Assembly: GCA_001805765.1 (NCBI GenBank)
Contig: MHGW01000007.1
Coordinates: 929-12,445 of the forward strand
Length of the DNA: 11,517 nucleotides
Source: Omnitrophica WOR_2 bacterium RIFCSPLOWO2_01_FULL_41_12
GTDB taxonomy: Bacteria; Omnitrophota; Gorgyraeia; Gygaellales; Profunditerraquicolaceae
Direction of reading: 5' to 3'
Positions within the stretch are counted from its first letter, which is position 1, and each line of letters starts with the position of its first letter. The notes below the pieces were generated by a model. That model was given only the letters and a program-made list of their open reading frames with translations, was not told where the DNA came from and made no database searches. Both the position numbers and the translations under genes were made by a program. Below, piece after piece: positions 1-4,994 of the stretch.

Positions 1-52
1 ACTGGGCGATTAAATCTCTGGGAAGATAGTAATCAAAGTCTGTCAGTTTCAT
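1..52 (-). CDS. queA: QueA, tRNA preQ1 ribosyltransferase-isomerase, N-terminal 17 codons only
   Basis: Only the beginning of the gene is in the window. The minus strand from the ATG reads M-K-L-T-D-F-D-Y-Y-L-P-R-D-L-I-A-Q, which matches the strongly conserved QueA start (xxDFDYxLPxxLIAQ). QueA uses S-adenosylmethionine as a ribosyl donor to turn preQ1 at tRNA position 34 into epoxyqueuosine. The ATG overlaps the TGA stop of the upstream SpoIID-like gene by one base (TGATG), a typical coupled junction. In many bacteria tgt (tRNA-guanine transglycosylase) follows queA, so tgt is a reasonable guess for what lies beyond the left edge. The family call rests on this short but distinctive N-terminus plus the presence of queH nearby. 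Confidence 0.88.
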   Translation of the reverse strand, partial: MKLTDFDYYLPRDLIAQ

Positions 53-1185
53 CAATCTAACGATATTTGCGCACCTGGATAGTAATATTTAAGGATGTCT
101 TGATAATTACGGCCGAGCTTAGCCATAAAATAGGCTCCCCACTGGCAGAGGCCTACTCCGTGGCCCCAGCCAAACCCTTCAAACACCGCATCGTGATTGA
201 CCACCTGCACATTGAAATTAGTGCTTCTGATAATATTTGGGCTGATGATATTCCTGAAATCCTTGGCCGAAATTTCTAAATCATTTTTATTTAATATTAT
301 CTTTAAATTTGTAATGCGTCCTGATTTATCTTTACCTGATATTAATATATTTTTTATATTGCTTATCTTGTATCCGGCATTTGCCAATTTATCCTTAATT
401 TCATCTAAAGATAAAACATAATGCCAGCTAAAATGCGGTGAATCTTTACAGAAACTACAGGCCACTCCTTTTAGCGGCATGATATTGATATTCCAAAGCA
501 AAGATGCGTCTTCTGTGTGCCCGCTGCACGTGGCATGATAGTAGGTAGAAAATATCTTGCCTTGATAAGTAACTACGTAACCCTTCGTCTCATCAACGGC
601 CCTGTTCGTACGGTAGCGTTCTGAAGTCCTGCCTCCGTAAACCTGCGAGTATATGTCTGATGTAAGATCAAAATCCCTGGTTTTATTTTCCTGCATTTGG
701 TAAAGCGCAAATGTCCGGCATGCTATAGCCTGCGCTTTTAATGCCTCAATGGGCCAGTAATGCGATGATTCATGATATAAAATGCCTTTGATGTAATCTT
801 CTAATTCAATATGGTTTATCACCGAGAGGCCTAAATTGCTCATTTTTATAAACTGGATATTGCCTCTAAAGAGCCGGCCATTAATATTAATGGCCAGGGG
901 ATCATCGGATTTAATAAACAATTTATCTGTTTTAGATTTGATATTACCCAGCAAAATCCCGCCGGCATAAACAGTTACCGTAGTGTTCAGATTTTTACCG
1001 CGGTATAAAACTTTGCGGGTTAACGCATCAAGAACTTCATAAAATCCATTAATTTTTAGCCTTAAAAAAGAGGCGTCCTGCAGGATAGCCACGCGTACAT
1101 ATTGAGTATCTTGGGCAGAACAAGGAGTAAGGAGTAAATAGAAACCAATAACCAAAAAGATAATCTGTCTTAACGGCGAGACCAT
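52..1185 (-). CDS. Secreted SpoIID/LytB-family protein, probable peptidoglycan lytic transglycosylase
   Basis: This is a 377-residue exported protein of the SpoIID family, whose founding member cleaves denuded glycan strands during Bacillus engulfment. Residues 6-24 form a hydrophobic signal segment ending in a CSA-Q type cleavage site. The Pro before the Cys makes a lipobox unlikely. The core motif around residues 131-160 (YIKG-x4-ES-x3-WPIEALKAQAIACRTFAL) matches the family, and E139 is the expected catalytic Glu. C220/H223 and C243/C246 (TCSGH, CSFC) match the region that binds zinc in SpoIID structures. The C-terminal GWGHGVGLCQWGA motif is at 339-351. I prefer the ATG at 1185; a TTG two codons upstream gives a longer version, and neither has a clear Shine-Dalgarno. 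It overlaps the end of the DUF2905 gene by 16 bases and abuts queA. No other sporulation genes are visible, so a general cell-wall remodelling role is likely. Confidence 0.9.
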   Translation of the reverse strand: MVSPLRQIIFLVIGFYLLLTPCSAQDTQYVRVAILQDASFLRLKINGFYEVLDALTRKVLYRGKNLNTTVTVYAGGILLGNIKSKTDKLFIKSDDPLAININGRLFRGNIQFIKMSNLGLSVINHIELEDYIKGILYHESSHYWPIEALKAQAIACRTFALYQMQENKTRDFDLTSDIYSQVYGGRTSERYRTNRAVDETKGYVVTYQGKIFSTYYHATCSGHTEDASLLWNINIMPLKGVACSFCKDSPHFSWHYVLSLDEIKDKLANAGYKISNIKNILISGKDKSGRITNLKIILNKNDLEISAKDFRNIISPNIIRSTNFNVQVVNHDAVFEGFGWGHGVGLCQWGAYFMAKLGRNYQDILKYYYPGAQISLD

Positions 1186-1409
1186 AGCCAAAAAATTAAA
1201 GAAAGGATGATACTGATTAAAATAGAAGTTACTACAGGAAAATAAAAAGTAAAATTCTTGCGCTGGATGTAAATATCACCCGGCCGGGTGATATTTATAT
1301 CTCCCGGCAGTTTACCCAAAAGAGGTACTTTATGAAAAAAAGTTAAGAAAACTCCGATGCCAATTAAAATAATCCCAAAAATAATTAATGTTTTTCCGAT
1401 TTCCTGCAT
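1170..1409 (-). CDS. DUF2905 family small membrane protein
   Basis: This 79-residue protein is recognised as DUF2905, a family of unknown function. It has two predicted membrane helices (about residues 7-25 and 54-75). Between them is a short conserved polar loop with the hallmark LGKLPGDI and RPG-x-I-x(2)-Q segments, ending in a basic tail (WSRR). DUF2905 genes are often found beside ruvB, spoIID and queA in Clostridia-like genomes, and the same neighbourhood occurs here, which supports the call but not a function. The start is backed by a GGAAGGA Shine-Dalgarno just upstream of the ATG. Its last codons overlap the SpoIID-like start. A GGGACAGTCCC palindrome sits directly upstream of its ribosome binding site and could affect its translation. 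Confidence 0.88.
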   Translation of the reverse strand: MQEIGKTLIIFGIILIGIGVFLTFFHKVPLLGKLPGDINITRPGDIYIQRKNFTFYFPVVTSILISIILSLIFWLWSRR

Positions 1410-1411
1410 TA

Positions 1412-1419
1412 TTCCTTCC
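1412..1419 (-). promoter_or_regulatory. Shine-Dalgarno of the DUF2905 gene
   Basis: The minus strand reads GGGAAGGAATAATG, giving a good AAGGA-type ribosome binding site a few bases ahead of the ATG. It decides the start of this small gene and lies immediately downstream of the first GGGACAGTCCC palindrome, so a hairpin there would sit at the edge of the ribosome footprint. Confidence 0.6.
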
Positions 1420-1421
1420 CA

Positions 1422-1432
1422 GGGACTGTCCC
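1422..1432. repeat. 11-bp palindrome GGGACTGTCCC, copy 1
   Basis: This is a perfect odd palindrome (GGGAC-T-GTCCC) in the short gap between the queH stop and the DUF2905 ribosome binding site. A second copy lies 21 bases to the right. From memory, palindromes of this type are scattered as paired copies in some genomes that carry Y1/REP-associated tyrosine transposases; no such transposase gene is in this window, so that link is an inference. Confidence 0.75.
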
Positions 1433-1442
1433 ATCATAGCTA

Positions 1443-1994
1443 CTACAAAGCAAGGGACTGTCCCTTCTTCTTATATCTTTCTATCTCCGAGTAAATACAC
1501 CCGCAATATTTCTGACAATATATGCCTTTGGACTTTGCTGCATCATGGGCCTTTCTAAAACCAAGGCGAAAATCCTCAAAATAAAATTCTACATTTTCTT
1601 CTCGGGCAACATTACCACCTATTTTCTGCAATAATCCTTGGTCCTGATAAGGACTGACTAAAAGAGTGGTGGAAATGTGGCTGAATCCTTTTTCTTTAGC
1701 AAATTCAGCAGTTTTTTTCAGCCTTAAAGACCAACAAAGTGAACATCTGTCGGGTTTAGTTTCTTTTAAATTTACGGCCTGAAAAAAATCCGCAGGCGCA
1801 TATTCAGGGTAGATAATATCAATAGCGGTTGACCGGCTATAATCTTCTACTGCTTTTTTCCTCTGATTAAATTCTTGAAACGGATGGATATTCGGATTAT
1901 AAAAAAATCCCGCGACTTCAAAATTATCCTGCCTTAATTTTTCTAATGGATATATCAGGCACGGCGCACAGCAGATATGCAATAATAGCTTCAT
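1443..1994 (-). CDS. queH: QueH, epoxyqueuosine reductase (DUF208 family)
   Basis: QueH performs the last step of queuosine synthesis, reducing epoxyqueuosine in tRNA to queuosine; it is the cobalamin-independent alternative to QueG. The 183-residue protein opens with the family signature LLLHICCAPC (C8, C9, C12). It has a central RCSLCW pair (C84, C87) and a late Cys cluster YCQKYCGC (C160, C164, C166). These cysteines belong to the iron-sulfur/iron active site known for the family. LVSPYQDQ (112-119) is also conserved. The start is an ATG 7 bases after the ruvB stop, with an AGGGA Shine-Dalgarno that uses the end of ruvB. The final residues K-G-Q-S-L-A-L are encoded by a repeat palindrome and look non-native. 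The partner gene queA starts at the left edge of the window, two genes downstream. Confidence 0.95.
   Translation of the reverse strand: MKLLLHICCAPCLIYPLEKLRQDNFEVAGFFYNPNIHPFQEFNQRKKAVEDYSRSTAIDIIYPEYAPADFFQAVNLKETKPDRCSLCWSLRLKKTAEFAKEKGFSHISTTLLVSPYQDQGLLQKIGGNVAREENVEFYFEDFRLGFRKAHDAAKSKGIYCQKYCGCIYSEIERYKKKGQSLAL
1452..1466. repeat. 15-bp palindrome AAGGGACTGTCCCTT, copy 2, inside the queH 3' end
   Basis: This second copy of the same core has two extra complementary bases on each side. It is translated as part of the last codons of queH (K-G-Q-S-L), so the natural C-terminus seems to have been extended or replaced by repeat sequence. Both copies are self-complementary and also complementary to each other, so the RNA could form either two small hairpins or one hairpin with a loop of about 21 nucleotides. 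No U-run follows, so I do not call it a terminator. Confidence 0.75.
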
Positions 1995-2001
1995 ACCGTC
2001 C

Positions 2002-3078
2002 CTAAAATAATTCTTCTTGTTTTTCTTTATTATATTTAAGGCCGAAATGCGCGAAGGCTAATTTAGTGGCAGTTCTGCCTCGGGAAGTGCGTTTTAAGTA
2101 TCCTGCTTTCAATAAATACGGCTCTACGGTATCGGCAATAGTATCCACTTCCTCATTCAGGCTGGCCGCCAAAGATTCTACGCCCACCGGGCCTCCGCCG
2201 TAGGATTCCAAGATAAGCTTTAAGACCTTGCGGTCGATCTCATCCAGGCCGGCCTGATCAATCCCTAGTTCATTTAAGGCGGTAGTGGCAATTTGCATAT
2301 TGATTTTATCTATCCTGGCTACCTGGGCATAGTCGCGGATCCGGCGCAATAACCTATTGGCAATCCGCGGTGTTCCTCTTGCACGCCGGGCAATTTCTTC
2401 AGCCGCGTCTTGCTCTACTTCTATGCCTAAAATTTTAGAGGAATGCTTTATAATCCGGGTTAAGTCTTCTACTGCATAGAAATCCAGATTATAGAATATC
2501 CCGAATCTACTGCGCAAGGGTGCAGCCAATAAACCGGTGCGGGTGGTTGCGCCCACCAAGGTAAAGGCTTTAAGATTAAACTTTATGGTCTTGGCATACG
2601 GGCCTTTATCAATCACAAAATCAATTTGAAAACTTTCCATAGCCGGATAAAGAAACTCCTCTACCACCTTGGAAAGCCGGTGTATCTCATCAATAAAAAG
2701 TATATCCCCTTTATCTAAATTAGTTAATATCCCGATCAGATCTCCTGCCCGCTCTATTGCCGGGCCAGAAGTAGCGGTGATCTTGCTATTCATTTCGTGG
2801 GCAATAATATGCGCCAGGGAAGTTTTACCCAGCCCCGGCGGCCCGCTTAAAAGCACATGCTCCAGGGGCTCTTTTCTCTGTTTTGCTGCCTGGACGGAAA
2901 TTTTTAAATTATCCGCTATCTCTTTATGGCCGACAAATTCAGATAATCGCTTTGGCCTTAAAGAAATATTTAAAACTATCTCCTCTTCGGATTCCTGCGT
3001 ATTGCCGATTATCTGATTCTTCATCTCTTCGGTCAGAGGGCTGCCTTTAATTAGTCTCTGTCTTGCTTCTTCTGTCAT
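2002..3078 (-). CDS. ruvB: RuvB, Holliday junction branch-migration helicase
   Basis: RuvB is the hexameric AAA+ motor that, with RuvA, drives branch migration of Holliday junctions in recombinational repair. The 358-residue protein has all family landmarks: SLRPKRLSEFVGH near residues 39-51, Walker A GPPGLGKT (79-86), Walker B LFIDE (127-131) followed by IHRL, sensor I GATTR (176-180), and APLRSRFG with the arginine finger region (186-193). It ends in a C-terminal winged helix with GGGPVGVESLAASL. It is slightly longer than usual because of an N-terminal extension of about 15 residues. The ATG at 3078 keeps a RLIKGSPLTEE segment resembling other RuvB N-termini; M19 is an alternative start. 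Its first 32 bases overlap the end of scpA. ruvA and ruvC are not in the window. Confidence 0.97.
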   Translation of the reverse strand: MTEEARQRLIKGSPLTEEMKNQIIGNTQESEEEIVLNISLRPKRLSEFVGHKEIADNLKISVQAAKQRKEPLEHVLLSGPPGLGKTSLAHIIAHEMNSKITATSGPAIERAGDLIGILTNLDKGDILFIDEIHRLSKVVEEFLYPAMESFQIDFVIDKGPYAKTIKFNLKAFTLVGATTRTGLLAAPLRSRFGIFYNLDFYAVEDLTRIIKHSSKILGIEVEQDAAEEIARRARGTPRIANRLLRRIRDYAQVARIDKINMQIATTALNELGIDQAGLDEIDRKVLKLILESYGGGPVGVESLAASLNEEVDTIADTVEPYLLKAGYLKRTSRGRTATKLAFAHFGLKYNKEKQEELF

Positions 3079-3808
3079 AAGGTATAATATTTTCCTTATT
3101 TCTGGTAATTTCTACCTCTGCGAACAACTTTTTTTGCCGGGCAACTATTTCTTTGAGGCGGATTAACTCTAATATCGCCAAAAAGGTAACGATTATTTCT
3201 AACTTATTTTTTGCCTTACTAAATAATTCCGAGATGCACACCGCAGACTGCTGCAGTAAAAGATGTAAAATCTCATGCACCTTCTCCTCTATGGTAAATT
3301 CTTCTTTAACTACCTGATAAAATAATTCCTTGGGGATATCTTCCAAGGCCTTGGTAAACGCAGTAATTAAATCGAATATGCTGGCCTCAAAATAGGTCTC
3401 ATCCTTTAGGCCTATCTCTTTATCTGCCTCTAATTTGGGCCGTTTGAAGACTTCTTGCTGATTGACCTCTTTCTGCCGTAATCCTTCGGCAATCTCTTTA
3501 AACTTTTCATACTCTAACAGGCGCCGCACCAACTCTTGCCGCGGGTCTTCCTCTTCTGCCTGTGCTTCCTGTAATTCCTCTGCCGGCAATAACATCTTGG
3601 ATTTTATCTGCATCAGGGTAGCGGACATCACCAAAAATTCTCCGGCGATATTTAAGTCCAGCAACTGCATAAGGTTTAAGTATTCGAGGTATTGTTCAGT
3701 TACCTTAGAGATAGGTATATCGTAGATATTCAGGTGGTCTTTCTTGACCAGATAAAGCAATAAATCTAAAGGCCCTTCAAAAATTTCTAATTTTATTCTG
3801 TAAGTCAT
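3047..3808 (-). CDS. scpA: ScpA, kleisin subunit of the SMC condensin complex
   Basis: ScpA bridges the heads of the SMC dimer and, with ScpB, builds the bacterial condensin that organises and segregates chromosomes. The 253-residue protein starts with the typical kleisin N-terminus (F-E-G-P-L-D-L-L-L-Y-L at 9-19, then the D-I-Y-I-S type stretch NIYDIPISKVTEQYLEYL). It has an acidic/charged middle (E-E-L-Q-E-A-Q-A-E-E-E-D) and a C-terminal winged-helix segment around residues 175-225. Length is normal for the family. The ATG overlaps the trpS TGA stop (ATGA), a strong sign of coupling. scpB, which usually follows scpA, is absent from this position; ruvB overlaps its 3' end instead. Confidence 0.95.
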   Translation of the reverse strand: MTYRIKLEIFEGPLDLLLYLVKKDHLNIYDIPISKVTEQYLEYLNLMQLLDLNIAGEFLVMSATLMQIKSKMLLPAEELQEAQAEEEDPRQELVRRLLEYEKFKEIAEGLRQKEVNQQEVFKRPKLEADKEIGLKDETYFEASIFDLITAFTKALEDIPKELFYQVVKEEFTIEEKVHEILHLLLQQSAVCISELFSKAKNKLEIIVTFLAILELIRLKEIVARQKKLFAEVEITRNKENIIPYDRRSKTETN

Positions 3809-4830
3809 GGTAGATCTAAAAGGGTTTTGACTTCGGAGATGGTCTTTTGCGCAACTGCCCTAGCCTTTTCCTCGCCCTGACTTAAAATATCCAACACCTC
3901 TTTTTTATTCTTAAGCAGTTCGCCCCTTCTTTCTTGAATCGGCGCTAAAAATTTAATCAGGATTTCGGCTAACTCTTTTTTGCAGTCAGTGCAGCCGATC
4001 TGGGCCTTTCGGCAGAGCGCATCAATCTCTTGTTTTCTCTTGGGTGCGAAAACCTCATAATAGCTGTGCACATTACAGTTTTCAGGATGCCCGGGATCAG
4101 TAAATTTTATCCTTAAGGGATCGGTAAACATACTTTGGACCTTCGAGCGAATAGTTTCTATATCTTCAGAAAGGCTAATAAAGTTACTATAACTCTTGCT
4201 CATCTTGCGCCCATCCAGGCCTAAAAGCCGCGAGGACTTAGTGAGCAACGCTTCTGGTTCAGGAAAAAGAGCTTCCCCGTTAGAAAACTTTGTATCTATG
4301 GCTGTGCCTTTTCTAACGGGGTAAAGATGATTAAACCTGCGAATAATCTCCCGGGTTAATTCTAAATGCGGAAGCTGGTCTTGGCCAACCGGGACGATCC
4401 CTGCCTTATAAAGCAAGATATCTGCTGCCTGTAAAACCGGATACCCTAAAAAACCATAGGTGCTTAAATCCCGATTAGTAATTTCGCGCAGTTGCTCTTT
4501 GTAGGTGGGGCAGCGTTCCAGCCAACCCAAGGGAGTAATTATAGAAAAAATCATCGCTAATTCTAAGTGCTCTTTTACCTGGGATTGGATAAAAATAGTG
4601 GATTGTTTAGGCGAAATGCCGCAGGCCAGCCAATCAATTACATTATCCAGGATATTTTCTTTTAAATCTCGCGGGTTTTCGTATTCCGACATAAGAGCAT
4701 GCCAGTCTGCAACCATAAAAAAACAGTCGTATTCATCCTGCAATTTAATCCAATTATCCAGCGCTCCCACTAGATGCCCTAAATGCAGTTTGCCGGTCGG
4801 CCGCATCCCGCTTAATATACGTTTCTTCAT
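3805..4830 (-). CDS. trpS: Tryptophanyl-tRNA synthetase
   Basis: This class I aminoacyl-tRNA synthetase charges tRNA-Trp with tryptophan. The 341-residue protein has the family N-terminus SGMRPTGKLHLGH with the HIGH-type motif HLGH at 17-20, and the VGQDQ substrate loop at 148-152. Further along are HLELTREI after it, and KMSKS at 209-213 preceded by LLGLDGR. Length is typical for bacterial TrpRS. The start ATG is the only sensible one for the conserved N-terminus, yet no recognisable Shine-Dalgarno precedes it (the bases just upstream read TATACAAG). It is the first gene after the heptamer repeat array and is separated from infB by about 160 bases, so it may begin a new transcription unit. 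Its stop overlaps the scpA start. Confidence 0.97.
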   Translation of the reverse strand: MKKRILSGMRPTGKLHLGHLVGALDNWIKLQDEYDCFFMVADWHALMSEYENPRDLKENILDNVIDWLACGISPKQSTIFIQSQVKEHLELAMIFSIITPLGWLERCPTYKEQLREITNRDLSTYGFLGYPVLQAADILLYKAGIVPVGQDQLPHLELTREIIRRFNHLYPVRKGTAIDTKFSNGEALFPEPEALLTKSSRLLGLDGRKMSKSYSNFISLSEDIETIRSKVQSMFTDPLRIKFTDPGHPENCNVHSYYEVFAPKRKQEIDALCRKAQIGCTDCKKELAEILIKFLAPIQERRGELLKNKKEVLDILSQGEEKARAVAQKTISEVKTLLDLP

Positions 4831-4994
4831 CTTGTATAATTGAAATTAAAAATGTAAACTCTAAATTCTAAACCCTAAACTCTAAATAAACTCAAAACTC
4901 TAAACACAAAACTCAAAACTTATTAGTTTTGGATATTTGGGTTTTGGATTTTGGATTTGTTTAGGATTTAGAGTTTCGGATTTAGGGTTTAAGA
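4831..4994. repeat. Intergenic heptamer-repeat array forming a large imperfect inverted repeat
   Basis: This is the only long intergenic stretch of the window, between infB and trpS. On the plus strand, 4856-4883 holds four in-phase heptads (AAACTCT, AAATTCT, AAACCCT, AAACTCT), followed by looser copies up to 4920. After a TATT loop (4921-4924), the other arm runs from AGTTTTGG to four in-phase heptads TTTAGGA, TTTAGAG, TTTCGGA, TTTAGGG (4960-4987), then TTTAAGA, which abuts the infB stop codon. The apex AAAACT-TATT-AGTTTT is a perfect 6-bp stem; the rest of the arms pair imperfectly. No U-tract or GC-rich stem is visible, so it is not a classical terminator. It contains no ORF of note. Confidence 0.8.

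Noticed and set aside
1422..1466. Palindromes as a LexA-type operator or a terminator
   Set aside because: They sit inside an operon, one within coding sequence, with no promoter nearby and no U-tract; a dispersed repeat explains the two copies better.
4831..4860. Sigma-70 promoter for trpS (TTTACA and TATACA)
   Set aside because: The hexamers are only about 14 bases apart and the second one nearly touches the ATG, so the match is likely due to AT-richness.
4856..4994. CRISPR array or rho-independent terminator in the infB-trpS gap
   Set aside because: Units are 7 bp, degenerate and without spacers, and there is no GC-rich stem followed by a U-run on the minus strand.
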